Assembly (NCBI GenBank): GCA_904830895.1
Contig: LR882958.1
Location: forward strand, 1,358,001-1,422,000
Length of the DNA stretch: 64,000 nt
DNA from: Planktothrix rubescens CCAP 1459/22
GTDB taxonomy: Bacteria > Cyanobacteriota > Cyanobacteriia > Cyanobacteriales > Microcoleaceae
Reading direction: 5' to 3'
Shown here: positions 55,139 to 64,000 of the stretch, piece after piece
How the letters are laid out: each line of letters begins with the position of its first letter
Position numbering within the stretch: the stretch's first letter is position 1
Notes under the pieces: model-generated
The model's input: the letters and a program-made list of their open reading frames with translations, nothing else
Database searches by the model: none
Told to the model about the DNA's origin: nothing
Made by a program: the position numbers and the translations under genes

Positions 55139-55284
55139 CTCTAACATTCCAGTGTACCGCACCCCTTTACACCAAAACCTCATATGTGGGATCAGCCAGA
55201 ATTCTCTCATCAAACTCCATATTTTCCCACTAAAGATAGGAGAAATGACGCGATCGCGATTCTCCTGGGGCGACGCGATTAGGA

Positions 55285-55356
55285 CTATTCATAATCAATT
55301 TCTTGTTGATCTAATGCTAAGAATAACTCTTCAGCATTTAAGATATCGCGTCCTGA
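55285..55356 (-). pseudogene. Possible C-terminal gene fragment
   Basis: Minus strand reads SGRDILNAEELFLALDQQEI and DYE before a stop, with a stop just upstream too. It looks like a helical C-terminus of a small protein but I cannot name it. Confidence 0.25.
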
Positions 55357-55424
55357 CTATAATATAATAATCAACATGATTAAATAGCCGATCAACCGTT
55401 GGATGCAGAAATCCTCACAAAATT

Positions 55425-55655
55425 ATGATAGAAACCAAAATTTTAGAGGCTATTAAACAGATGCCGAATGTAGAGCGTTTAAAGATTATTGAGTTTACAT
55501 TGCGGCTGGTGCGCGAAGAAATGGAAAAACCCGAAAAACTTAGTTTAAGAGATGCGGCTGAAATGATGCGTCCTTACTATGCAGAAGGAAGCGATTTGAC
55601 GGAGTTTGTTGATAGGTCGCATGGGGATTTTTACGAGTATCAAGACTATGCTTAG
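55425..55655 (+). CDS. Orphan antitoxin (MazE/DUF2281-like)
   Basis: 76 residues: LEAIKQMPNVERLKIIEFTL, then LRDAAEMMRPYYAEGSDLTE and an acidic aromatic tail, as in helical antitoxins encoded before MazF/PemK toxins in cyanobacteria. The toxin start overlaps its stop (ATGCTTAG), but the toxin is cut after ten codons, so this antitoxin has no partner here. Confidence 0.65.
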   Translation: MIETKILEAIKQMPNVERLKIIEFTLRLVREEMEKPEKLSLRDAAEMMRPYYAEGSDLTEFVDRSHGDFYEYQDYA

Positions 55656-55680
55656 AGGTCAGATTTGGCTGTTGTTTTAA
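55648..55680 (+). pseudogene. MazF/PemK toxin stub, 10 codons
   Basis: MLRGQIWLLF then TAA. RGQIWL is the invariant start of MazF/PemK toxins (compare RRGEIWIANF at 17609). The rest is gone. Confidence 0.7.
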
Positions 55681-55812
55681 ACATTTAAGGTCATATCGCG
55701 TCTCTGATTTTGCTCTGACTCTAATCCCAAAGAGATTTAGTTTTCAGCAATGTATCTAGCTTTTCATTTTCGACTAATGACTAACCCATGATATCATTGT
55801 GCAAAACTTGAA

Positions 55813-56421
55813 ATGGCTATGAATCCTTCTATTGTGATGTTTTCTGGATTAAAACAAGCACTTCTGACCCACCTCCCAGGACACCACCGTTGGTTATCCG
55901 TAGTGGCGACGGTGAGTTTGTTTCCGTTGTTTGTTTCCGTTGCTCCGGCTGAGGCTTTTCCTTCCTTTGTCTTAATTCGGCGACAGGACTATAGAAACTG
56001 CACTCAACAGTTAGTTACGGCGGGGCTATCGGTAGAGTTGGCAACTCAAGGCTGCGGAATGGCATCTCGGCCTAGGAATATGGGATATTGTGTCACCCAA
56101 ATGCAGAGAAATGTGGCCGCTCTACCCGTAGAAAAAATCTTATCCGGTTGTCTACAGGTACGGCGTCCCGATGAATTAGCTAATTGTGTGGTTAATATTA
56201 ACAGAAATACCAGTGCATCTGATCCGTTAAATGTTCTGGATAGTTGTCGTCGGAGTGTATTACCGGAAACCTTTTCCAATTGTGTTGTTGGAATGAACCA
56301 AGCTAGTACAAATTTAGGAGTTGATCAATTATTGAAAACCTGTTTAAATCCTCCTGAAAATGTTGTTAAATTAGAACAGGAAAAATCCATTGATTTGCAA
56401 CTCAATACACCCAATCAGTAA
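55813..56421 (+). CDS. Exported Cys-repeat hypothetical protein
   Basis: 202 residues. Signal peptide to about 48 (APAEA). The mature part has four repeats of about 32 residues, each with two cysteines 19-20 residues apart (NCTQQL...QGC, YCVTQM...SGC, NCVVNI...DSC, NCVVGM...KTC), joined by 11-residue links. This predicts a solenoid of disulfide-bonded helical hairpins in the periplasm or outside the cell. The family is not recognised. Confidence 0.65.
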   Translation: MAMNPSIVMFSGLKQALLTHLPGHHRWLSVVATVSLFPLFVSVAPAEAFPSFVLIRRQDYRNCTQQLVTAGLSVELATQGCGMASRPRNMGYCVTQMQRNVAALPVEKILSGCLQVRRPDELANCVVNINRNTSASDPLNVLDSCRRSVLPETFSNCVVGMNQASTNLGVDQLLKTCLNPPENVVKLEQEKSIDLQLNTPNQ

Positions 56422-56430
56422 TTAAAAAAC

Positions 56431-56480
56431 CCTGCAAAGACGCGCCGTGGCAGATACGCGCCGTGGCTCGTCTCTACAGG
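56431..56480. terminator. Hairpin between convergent genes
   Basis: CCTGCAAAGACG and CGTCTCTACAGG form a 12-bp stem (two mismatches) around two ACGCGCCGTGGC copies. It sits between genes ending at 56421 (plus) and 56490 (minus) and may terminate both. Confidence 0.55.
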
Positions 56481-56489
56481 ATAGGATAT

Positions 56490-59400
56490 TTAGAACAGGA
56501 TTACATCATCAGGATTTAGGGTTGTTATGCCCGTAACTCCTTCTAATTTAGCCAGAATCCGAGAATCATTCCCGGTTAAATTATTCCCATTGCCATCATA
56601 AATTAAGTAGGTATCCTTACCACTATCAAAGGCAAATAAACCTGGGCTATTTCCCGATAGAACATTCGTTGAAAGATTGGTTTGTACCGTCAGCAGAATA
56701 TTACCAGTACCCGCAATTAAACTGGTGGATAAACCAATTTGATCGCCCCCAACCTGACCTAAACCCTCAAAATTGTTAATAGAATCATATAAACTACTAC
56801 CAATTTGAGCATTAATTCCCGTCCCCACCGCATTAAACCCGATACCGCCCCCATCCAGGGAGTCCGTATAAATAAACAGGTCTTTTTCTCCAACACTCCC
56901 AATTAAACTATCCCGTCCTAAACCGCCCTGAAGTGTATTGTTGCCAATTCCACCCTGTAACAGATCGTTTCCACTTCCTCCCGATAAACTATCATTTCCA
57001 GCATCCCCTCGCAGGGTGTCATTGCCACCCAGACCGCTCAGGGTATCCTCTCCACCCTGACCATTGAGGTTATCGCTAAAACTGCCTCCGGTGAATGAGT
57101 TGGGGTTATTATCAGCAACGGTTAAGAGGTCAATTGTAATATTGGCCGTAGCTGTTCCCCCTTGACCATCACTAATAATATAGTTGAAGGTATCTGGCCC
57201 GGTCGCATTTCCCAAACGGGTGTACTGAACTAAGGAACCCGCCCGAGTCACTAACCCCTGGGCGGTCGCCGGATTATCCACCGAGGTCAAGGTGAGAACC
57301 CCTCCATCGGGGTCACTATCATTATCCAGGGGAGAAATAGCGAATTGGATACTATTGTTCGTGAAAATTTGGCCGTCATTAACCGCAATCGGAGGATCAT
57401 TAATCTCCGTGATACTAATAGTTAAGGTTTGACTCACCGCCGGATTTTGACCATCACTGACACTATAGAGGAAGACCCCCGCCGCCCCGCTAATATTGGG
57501 TTTGGGAACAAATTCTAACTGAGTAATTTCAGCACTGGTTAAGGTTTGACCAATAATAATCGAGTTAGTTTGACCCGTAATTCTGACGATTCCTTTATTA
57601 CTATCGGGAATACTATTAACAGTAATAATTAACGGATCATTATCGGGATCAATCGGAGCCACAATCCCTAAATTAGTGATTACATCTTCATTAATATTAA
57701 CCGTTGTATTCCCTGGAACAATCGGAGGACGATTTAGGCCAGCAAAATCATTCACATCAAGGGTTGTAACCCCATTCACATTATCTAATTTAGCTAAAAT
57801 TCGAGAATCATTCCCTGTTAAATTATTGCCATTTCCATCATAAATTAGGTAAGTGCTACTACCATCATTAAAGGCAAATAGACCCGGATTTGTACCGGGA
57901 ATCACGTCCCCTGTAATATTAGTTTGTACGGCTGTTCCAATACTTGCAAAAGAGGCAATTACCGTTGTAGCAAAACTAATTCGATCTCCAACCGGAGCCC
58001 CTAACCCTTCAAAGTCGGTAATTGTATCATATAAATTACTACCAATTCGGGATTTAACCTCAGTATTAGAACCAGCATTAAACCCAGACCCTCCGCCATC
58101 ATCAGCGTTATCATAGCGGAATTGGTCATTTCCAGCATTTCCCGTCATGCTATCGGGGGCTAAACCACCGTTTAGGGTATCGTCTCCAATACCACCCTGT
58201 AACAAATCCGTTCCACTTCCTCCCAGGAGTAAATCATTCCCTGCATCTCCTCGGAGGGAATCTTTCCCATCCAGACCGCTTAGGGTATCATCTCCTCCTA
58301 GACCATTGAGGTTATCGCCAAAACTGCCTCCGGCGACTGAATTGGGGTTATTATCAGCAACGGGTAAAAGGTTAATCGTAATGGTGGAATTACTGGTACC
58401 TCCCTTCCCATCACTAATACTGTAGTTGAAACTATCTGGCCCGGTCGCATTTCCTAAACGGGTGTACTGAACTAACGAACCCGCTTGAGTTACTAAACCC
58501 TGGGCTGTGGCGGGATTATCCACCGAGGTCAAGGTGAGAATATCTCCATCGGGGTCAGTATCATTATCTAAAGGAGAAATGGGGAATTGGATGCTATTGT
58601 TGGCAAAAATTGGGCCGTCGGGAACCGCCACCGGAGGTTGATTTAGAGCAATTACCGTAATGGTACTAGCTGCGGTATTACTATTGTTAGTTCCATCATT
58701 CACCTTCACCTCTACTGTCCGGGTAGTGGTATTCGGAGGATTGGCCGTATTGTTATAGATAATTTGTCCGATCGCCGTTTGATAAGCACTAATCGCAGCA
58801 TTCCCGGTTAGGGTCAAAACGCCTGTGTTGCTGTTATAACTACTGGCTGTAATCCCCGTAGGTAACACACCATTAACCGATAAACTTTCCACACTGCCAT
58901 TCAGGGGGTTAGTTAAGGTGATGGTAGCTGACTCGGCGTTGGGATTATCAGGATCGGTAATCACAATATTAGTGGCATTGGCGATCGCAATGGCTGGCTG
59001 TCCCTGGGAAAAGGTTACTTGAGTATTATTTCCCGCTTGACTACCATTTAAGTCTAGGGTTGGGGGTTGATTGGGATTAACAGTAATATTGACCGTCGCG
59101 CTACTGGTGCCGCCATTTCCATCACTAATAGTATAGAGGAAACTAGCTGGCCCAGTATGGTTAGGGGCGGGAGTAAATAGAACATTAGTATTATTTAAAG
59201 TCACTGTTCCATTAAACGGATCACTCACTTGAGTAATAGTTAACGGATCATTATCGGGATCGGTATCATTGGCTAATAGGGTTGAAGATGCGATCGTCAA
59301 GAGTACATTTTGCGTCCCCACCACACTATCATTGACCGCATTCGGTGGCTGGTTGGGTTGATTAATCGCAATCGTGCTGGAGGCTTGTTGAGGGCCACCA

Positions 59401-60434
59401 CTACCCGTATTTCCTTGATCCGTTGTTACCACTTGCAGGGTTGCTGAGGTGGTAAAGGATGCGGGTGGGGTAAAGGTTAAACCATTGAGGGCGGTATTAA
59501 TATTATCAACTTGACCAACTAAGGTAATAGTTGTGGTTCCATCCCCAGAAATTGTGACATTATTCGGGGTTGTACCCAAGGTTAGGATTCCGGTACTAGC
59601 GGTTAAAGTAACCTGTACAGGATTAACGCCAGCATCAGGATCACTAATAGAAATTTGATTCCCAGCAGCTTGACTAAATAAAATCGGTTGGCTACCGTTG
59701 GCATTTTGTGACCCGGGAACCGTATTTACAGGAGGATCATTAACCGCATCCACTGTAATCGTGCTAATCGGAATATTACTACTATCTTGGCGATCGGTAA
59801 CAACAACATTAACTACCCGATTTTGAGTATTGGGATTTTGGGAACTATTGCTATAAACCAGTTGAGAAAGTGCCGTTTCATAACTGGCAATTGGGGCAGT
59901 TCCAGTTAGGAGAATAATTCCCGTTGCTGGGTCATAATTTCCGGCGGTAATACCACTGGGCAAGCTTCCCAGGATAGATAACCCTTCAATTTTACCATCA
60001 GGAATATTGGTTAAAGTAATAGTAGCAGAGGTAAGATCGGTATCATCAGCATCAATAATACTGACACTTCCAGTAATCGCAATGGGAGTTGTTCCTTCAA
60101 CAAAAACCGTACTGTAATTATTCCCGGGTTGGGAACTGCTGAGATCCAAAATAGGAGGAACATTAACCGATACTACATTAACTGTAACGGTTGCGGTTCC
60201 TGTTGCTCCGTTATCATCTCGGATTTTATATTCAAAACTATCAAAACCGGAAAAGTTTTGATCAGGAATATAAGTAATTGATCTTGCACTTCGATTTAAG
60301 CTGGCTGTCCCATTGGCAGGTTCTGTAATTCCAGTGATGGTGAGCAGCCCAACTCCCGTATCATTAGCAGTGATGGTACTATTGGGAATCTGCAACAGAG
60401 TATTCTGTAAACCCGATACTGTGTCATTCTCCAT
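56490..60434 (-). CDS. Cadherin-like/RTX surface protein, C-terminal part of a split gene
   Basis: 1314 residues as read from the ATG at 60434. The frame is open upstream through a Pro/Thr linker to about 60740, so this is really the C-terminal two thirds of the protein begun at 62404. Domains: repeated cadherin-like or VCBS Ig domains (PPNAVNDSVVGTQNVLLTI; NDTDPDNDPLTIT; SPLDNDTDPDGDIL), RTX blocks near 730-770 and 1150-1190 (GGDDTLSGLDGKDSLRG), each followed by a SRILAKL-type closing module. The C-terminus TTLNPDDVILF suits type I secretion. Role: probable adhesin, sheath or motility surface protein. Confidence 0.8.
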   Translation of the reverse strand: MENDTVSGLQNTLLQIPNSTITANDTGVGLLTITGITEPANGTASLNRSARSITYIPDQNFSGFDSFEYKIRDDNGATGTATVTVNVVSVNVPPILDLSSSQPGNNYSTVFVEGTTPIAITGSVSIIDADDTDLTSATITLTNIPDGKIEGLSILGSLPSGITAGNYDPATGIILLTGTAPIASYETALSQLVYSNSSQNPNTQNRVVNVVVTDRQDSSNIPISTITVDAVNDPPVNTVPGSQNANGSQPILFSQAAGNQISISDPDAGVNPVQVTLTASTGILTLGTTPNNVTISGDGTTTITLVGQVDNINTALNGLTFTPPASFTTSATLQVVTTDQGNTGSGGPQQASSTIAINQPNQPPNAVNDSVVGTQNVLLTIASSTLLANDTDPDNDPLTITQVSDPFNGTVTLNNTNVLFTPAPNHTGPASFLYTISDGNGGTSSATVNITVNPNQPPTLDLNGSQAGNNTQVTFSQGQPAIAIANATNIVITDPDNPNAESATITLTNPLNGSVESLSVNGVLPTGITASSYNSNTGVLTLTGNAAISAYQTAIGQIIYNNTANPPNTTTRTVEVKVNDGTNNSNTAASTITVIALNQPPVAVPDGPIFANNSIQFPISPLDNDTDPDGDILTLTSVDNPATAQGLVTQAGSLVQYTRLGNATGPDSFNYSISDGKGGTSNSTITINLLPVADNNPNSVAGGSFGDNLNGLGGDDTLSGLDGKDSLRGDAGNDLLLGGSGTDLLQGGIGDDTLNGGLAPDSMTGNAGNDQFRYDNADDGGGSGFNAGSNTEVKSRIGSNLYDTITDFEGLGAPVGDRISFATTVIASFASIGTAVQTNITGDVIPGTNPGLFAFNDGSSTYLIYDGNGNNLTGNDSRILAKLDNVNGVTTLDVNDFAGLNRPPIVPGNTTVNINEDVITNLGIVAPIDPDNDPLIITVNSIPDSNKGIVRITGQTNSIIIGQTLTSAEITQLEFVPKPNISGAAGVFLYSVSDGQNPAVSQTLTISITEINDPPIAVNDGQIFTNNSIQFAISPLDNDSDPDGGVLTLTSVDNPATAQGLVTRAGSLVQYTRLGNATGPDTFNYIISDGQGGTATANITIDLLTVADNNPNSFTGGSFSDNLNGQGGEDTLSGLGGNDTLRGDAGNDSLSGGSGNDLLQGGIGNNTLQGGLGRDSLIGSVGEKDLFIYTDSLDGGGIGFNAVGTGINAQIGSSLYDSINNFEGLGQVGGDQIGLSTSLIAGTGNILLTVQTNLSTNVLSGNSPGLFAFDSGKDTYLIYDGNGNNLTGNDSRILAKLEGVTGITTLNPDDVILF

Positions 60435-60436
60435 CG

Positions 60437-62404
60437 CTAAAATTGCCGGAGTTGGAGGTTCAACAGGCGGAGGTGTGGGTTGAGATGGAGTTGGCGGTGG
60501 TGGTGTAGTCGGTGAGGTAGTAGGTGGGGTAGTGGTTGGCGGGGTTGGCGTTGTTGGTGTGGGAGTTGGTGAAGTTGTTGGTGTCGGAGTTGGTGAGGTT
60601 GTTGGTGTCGGAGTTGGTGAGGTTGTTGGTGTCGGAGTTGGTGAGGTTGTTGGTGTCGGAGTTGGTGAGGTTGTTGGTGTCGGAGTTGGTGAGGTTGTTG
60701 GTGTCGGAGTTGGTGAGGTTGTTGGTGTGGGTGTGGTGTGGGGGGTGTTGTCGGAGGAAGGGGGGCAGTGGGGTCAATAACAAAGTTAGATTCGCTTAAA
60801 ATACTGGCATTAACTCCCTGTAAGACGGCTAAAAATTCACCTGTATTTTTATCTTTAATAATTGTATTACTGGAATTAGAGGCTTGACCTTGGGAAATTT
60901 GCAGATCTTGAAATGTCAGTCCTCCAGATAACCCAATTTTATCGTTTGTCGTAAAATCCGTAACAATATCCGCTAATTCAACGCTAGTGCCGCCCGTAGT
61001 TCCCGTAATAAAACTACCGCCATTAGGAGCTTGAGTAATCACATAACCAAGAACAAAAATATCATCTCCCGCGCCCCCTGTGAGGGTATCTAATCCAGCT
61101 TCCCCGGCTAATAAATCATTCCCAGCATCACCGGAGAGGAAATCCCGACCGTTACCGCCATTGAGAATATCTTCCCCGGCACCTCCATATAAATTATCGG
61201 CTCCATTATCTCCATTCAGGACATCATCCCCGGCATTCCCAAATAGTTGATCATTATCATCCCCGCCAGAAAGGGTATCATTTCCCAAATCTCCATAGAG
61301 AACATCCGCCCCAAGACCGCCGACTAAACTATCATCATCTCCGCCACCAAAAAGTTGATCATTGCCAGCATCTCCACTCAGGAAGTCCTGACCGGAATTA
61401 CCATATAAAATATCGTCTCCATCTCCTCCAGTAACACTATCGTTACCAATATCACCCGATACCGTATCATTGCCTTTATCCCCATAGAGGAGGTCATCTT
61501 CCCCCCCGCCTCCGATACTATCATTGCCTTGGCCACCATACAAACTATCGGCTCCGGCTCCACCATTCAATGTATCATTATCTCTATCCCCAAAAGCCAG
61601 ATCATTCCCGGCATCCCCAAAGATTAAATCATCTCCTTGACCTCCGCGTAGACAATCATCCTCTGAGCCTCCGATAATGGCATCATTGCCTTCATTACCA
61701 TTAATTTGATCCTGTCCAGCATCTCCTTGGAGGAGGTCATTCCCTCCTAATCCAAAGATACTGTCATTCCCTGCTAATCCAGAAATCGTGTCATTTTGAC
61801 TACTACCAATAATGGTGTCATCTGCCTCTGTCCCTGTCCCCGCACCCTGAATCCGAATTGGTTCGAGTTTGGGACTAGGGGTAGGTGTGGGAGTTGGTGA
61901 AGTTGTTGGTGTGGGAGTTGGTGAGGTTGTCGGTGTAGGACTAGGAGTAGCTGTGGGACTAGGCGTAGCTGTAGGACTAGGTGTGGCTATGGGACTGGGA
62001 GTGGCTGTGGGTGCAGGGGTTTCCGGGCTAAATCCATCGGGAGTAAAAATCAAACTTCCGGCTGGCCCGGTTTTAACAGTTCCGGTTGTTTGACCATTCA
62101 GGGTTTGAAATTGACCAGTTTCTGTTTCAGCTAAATAAACAGGTGTATTAGTTTCAATAGATATTGCTTGTACAACAGGTGTATCGGGTACAAATACGAC
62201 CCCCCCGGTTGCACCGGGTAAGGTAGTTCCGATGCCATTAGAAAGGGGAACAAAAGACTGAACATTTGCTGGAAAAGTCTCAAATCTTCCTTGAATTCCT
62301 GATGAAAAAATTAATACTGAATTTCCCGTATTGTACAGGCTATTACTAGGAGAAATTCTTAAGGATAAATTGGCGGGAATTGTATTGATAATAGAACTTG
62401 TCAT
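60437..62404 (-). CDS. RTX protein, N-terminal part of the same split gene
   Basis: 655 residues as read. Residues 1-125 are beta-rich, followed by a TPSPTATPSPT linker, about 20 RTX nonapeptides (195-430, e.g. GGAGADSLYGGQGNDSI), and a closing module (DIVTDFTTNDKIGL). The last about 105 residues (PHQLRHQQPHQL) are an out-of-frame reading of a Thr/Pro linker whose correct frame reads TTSPTPTP and joins the 56490-60434 part. The break is a one-base difference at about 60733-60775. Intact protein length would be about 1970 residues. Confidence 0.75.
   Translation of the reverse strand: MTSSIINTIPANLSLRISPSNSLYNTGNSVLIFSSGIQGRFETFPANVQSFVPLSNGIGTTLPGATGGVVFVPDTPVVQAISIETNTPVYLAETETGQFQTLNGQTTGTVKTGPAGSLIFTPDGFSPETPAPTATPSPIATPSPTATPSPTATPSPTPTTSPTPTPTTSPTPTPTPSPKLEPIRIQGAGTGTEADDTIIGSSQNDTISGLAGNDSIFGLGGNDLLQGDAGQDQINGNEGNDAIIGGSEDDCLRGGQGDDLIFGDAGNDLAFGDRDNDTLNGGAGADSLYGGQGNDSIGGGGEDDLLYGDKGNDTVSGDIGNDSVTGGDGDDILYGNSGQDFLSGDAGNDQLFGGGDDDSLVGGLGADVLYGDLGNDTLSGGDDNDQLFGNAGDDVLNGDNGADNLYGGAGEDILNGGNGRDFLSGDAGNDLLAGEAGLDTLTGGAGDDIFVLGYVITQAPNGGSFITGTTGGTSVELADIVTDFTTNDKIGLSGGLTFQDLQISQGQASNSSNTIIKDKNTGEFLAVLQGVNASILSESNFVIDPTAPLPPTTPPTPHPHQQPHQLRHQQPHQLRHQQPHQLRHQQPHQLRHQQPHQLRHQQPHQLRHQQLHQLPHQQRQPRQPLPHLLPHRLHHHRQLHLNPHLRLLNLQLRQF
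60556..60735 (-). repeat. Seven-plus 24-bp tandem repeats in a Pro/Thr linker
   Basis: GGTGTCGGAGTTGGTGAGGT plus TGTT units start at 60556, 60580, 60604, 60628, 60652, 60676, 60700 and, in part, 60724. The unit encodes eight residues (TTSPTPTP). Copy-number change keeps frame; the frameshift lies beyond the array, next to two six-G runs (60740-60745 and 60760-60765). Confidence 0.9.
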
Positions 62405-62445
62405 AATCAGAATCCTTTGCTGGGAATAGGGATATTAATGTTAAA

Positions 62446-62501
62446 TTTGTAGTAAGCCCTTTAGGGCTATCTGAAGACAGCCCTAAAGGGCTTACTACAA
62501 A
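62446..62501. terminator. Perfect 23-bp inverted repeat
   Basis: TTTGTAGTAAGCCCTTTAGG plus GCT at 62446-62468 and its exact complement at 62479-62501 flank a 10-base loop. It ends 5 bases past the stop of the 62506 gene and 42 bases before the next gene on the same strand. It works as a terminator or is a REP-like element. Confidence 0.7.
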
Positions 62502-62505
62502 ATGC

Positions 62506-64000
62506 CTAGATAATCACAAAATCACTAGGCCCAATTAAGGTACTAATATTATTTGTTTGTGGATCAAGGGATGGTAAAATTCCTAAATCAAAAGCCGGAA
62601 GACTATCATCACTTAAATTCGGATCATAGCCCATAACATAAGCACCCGAAAAACCGGCATAAGACAAGTTATTTCGATAAACAAAGAAAGCGGCAGTATC
62701 ACCCGATCCATTTTGATTTTTCAAGGCAGCATTCACCGCTTGAACATTATCAAAGGTATCTTGGAAAATGATCACCTGTTTATTACTAATATTATCTCCC
62801 CCCGAACCCAGGTTAGAAACAATAATCCCCTGTAGGGGAACCACTGTTCCTTCTGCGGTGGTGAAACCGGGGAAACCTAAAGAATTAAATAGGAATCGAT
62901 CATCACCATTAACATTAAATTCGGTGATCACATCAACACCTTCGGTGGGGGCTAAATAATAGTAGGAATTATTCCCCAAATTTCCAATTAAACTATCCGC
63001 ACCCCCGCCCCCGGCTAAGGTATCATCATCTTCACCCCCAAACAGGGTATCGTTGCCCTCATCGCCAAAGACTAAATCATTGCCAATTCCTCCAAATACC
63101 GTATCCAAGCCATCTCCAGCAAAAATACTATCGTCTCCAAGATCACCGATAATCGAATCATTTCCAGCAGCACCAAAGACAGAATCATCTCCAATCCCGC
63201 CGAAGATTGTATCGGCACCGTCCCCACCATTTGCGAAATCATCTCCATCACCGCCGATAATAGAATCATTCCCGGTTCCACCAAATACGGTATCATTGCT
63301 TTCCCCGGCATCAATGCTATCGTTACCTGGGCCACCGAGAACTAAGTCTCGACCGACTCCGGCAAAGATTAAGTCGTCTCCATCCTCTCCATAGAGGGAA
63401 TCATCTCCGGCATTCCCGGTTAGAGAATCATTACCACTTCCCCCTAACAGGGTATCGTTCCCAATCCCACTAATCAGGATGTCATCGTTATTACCACCGG
63501 AGAGTAAATTACTATCATCTCCGGCAATTAGGGTATCATTTCCATCTTCCCCTAACAGGGTATTGCGACCCGCCCCGCCATCGAGAGAATCATTGCCTTG
63601 ACCGCCAAAGAGAGAATCATTGCCGACTTGACCGAGGAGCGTATCATTTCCTTCTTCTCCTTGCAGGACATCATTTCCTTCTCCCCCTTCAAGGGAATCG
63701 TTTCCCGTCCCCCCTTCGATAATATCTCGGTTGCCAGCACCGATGAGGGTATCATTCCCGGCAAATCCCCTGATATTTTCACTGAAACCAGTACCAATAA
63801 TCAGGTCATCTCCATCGGTACCGGTGATGATGTCATCGACAATGGTGATACTAAAAGAATTTTGGGCTGTAGTTCCAATATTATCGGTCAGGAGAAATAG
63901 AAATTGATCTCCTCCTGATACATTCCGAGCGCTAAATTGGATGGAACCCGTATCAATATTTTGTTGAGTAAATGAACCCCCGGTATTAATTCGTTGGGGT
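62506..64000 (-). CDS. RTX calcium-binding surface protein, 5' end beyond window
   Basis: The frame is open from the stop at 62506 to the window edge, at least 498 residues; the start lies outside. The first visible part is Ig/VCBS-like ([20 protein letters not shown]). It is followed by about 30 RTX nonapeptides (e.g. [26 protein letters not shown]). A C-terminal module follows ([14 protein letters not shown], then [18 protein letters not shown], ending [10 protein letters not shown]) like cyanobacterial bluetail-type RTX ends. It is probably type I secreted. It is in tandem with the split RTX gene downstream. Confidence 0.82.
   Translation of the reverse strand, partial: PQRINTGGSFTQQNIDTGSIQFSARNVSGGDQFLFLLTDNIGTTAQNSFSITIVDDIITGTDGDDLIIGTGFSENIRGFAGNDTLIGAGNRDIIEGGTGNDSLEGGEGNDVLQGEEGNDTLLGQVGNDSLFGGQGNDSLDGGAGRNTLLGEDGNDTLIAGDDSNLLSGGNNDDILISGIGNDTLLGGSGNDSLTGNAGDDSLYGEDGDDLIFAGVGRDLVLGGPGNDSIDAGESNDTVFGGTGNDSIIGGDGDDFANGGDGADTIFGGIGDDSVFGAAGNDSIIGDLGDDSIFAGDGLDTVFGGIGNDLVFGDEGNDTLFGGEDDDTLAGGGGADSLIGNLGNNSYYYLAPTEGVDVITEFNVNGDDRFLFNSLGFPGFTTAEGTVVPLQGIIVSNLGSGGDNISNKQVIIFQDTFDNVQAVNAALKNQNGSGDTAAFFVYRNNLSYAGFSGAYVMGYDPNLSDDSLPAFDLGILPSLDPQTNNISTLIGPSDFVII

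Noticed and set aside
55128-55367. 79-codon plus-strand reading after the DruA-like gene
   Set aside because: It overlaps the end of the DruA-like gene, crosses a HIP1 site and has no protein-like pattern. The minus strand shows a better gene fragment.
60556-60735. CRISPR-like regular repeats
   Set aside because: The repeats are directly adjacent with no spacers and encode TTSPTPTP in frame. No CRISPR array is seen anywhere in the window.
60532-60799. Plus-strand Gly/Val readings over the linker repeats
   Set aside because: Open only because the 24-bp repeat has no stops in several frames. The minus-strand gene explains the region.

Overview
The window looks like chromosome of a filamentous cyanobacterium close to Planktothrix/Oscillatoria. 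The evidence is the chlL / DUF5331 / chlN light-independent chlorophyll cluster, a clpR-clpP pair, a COP23-type exported protein, DUF928 beside a ShlB-type porin, DUF1400 hydrolases, many GCGATCGC (HIP1) palindromes, AT-rich coding and many small toxin-antitoxin fragments. Genus is inferred from gene content only.

Layout. 1-8.3 kb: a SHOCT-domain protein, an orphan winged-helix fragment, mtnA, a flavin reductase of the geranylgeranyl reductase family, a von Willebrand A protein, clpR-clpP and a J-domain protein. 8.3-14 kb: exported proteins (COP23, two trypsin-like proteases, a Pro-rich repeat protein), interrupted by an IS5-like element. 14-18.3 kb: a toxin-antitoxin graveyard with a duplicated DUF6883/DUF4926/hicA/hicB block, one copy decayed, plus a BrnT-like pair, a mazEF-like pair and PIN remnants, all sprinkled with a GC-rich palindromic element. 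18.3-21.4 kb: an RTX protein divergent from a small HTH regulator. 21.5-26.8 kb: a 49-residue membrane protein, a transglutaminase-like protein, DUF928 and a two-partner-secretion porin. 27.3-30.2 kb: two small exported proteins and an HTH/NB-ARC ATPase.

31-34.7 kb: chlL, DUF5331, chlN. 35-49.4 kb: a large sensor kinase with degenerate receivers, three alpha/beta hydrolases, Uma2, gltD, an ABC exporter, moaA and rpsD. 49.4-56.4 kb is a defence-like island: a VapC-type pair and TA remnants flank a tight NurA nuclease / HerA ATPase / DruA-like (DUF4338) operon, followed by an orphan antitoxin with a ten-codon toxin stub. 56.5-64 kb: two very large RTX/cadherin-like surface proteins, the first split by a frameshift in a Pro/Thr linker, the second running off the right edge.

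The two best leads are (1) the three-gene NurA-HerA-DruA operon, a candidate anti-mobile-element system built from parts known in other defence systems, and (2) arrays of short direct repeats spaced exactly one helical turn apart in front of both intact genes that carry the same N-terminal HTH domain (20.8 and 28.8 kb), which suggests a shared cooperative autoregulatory mechanism.
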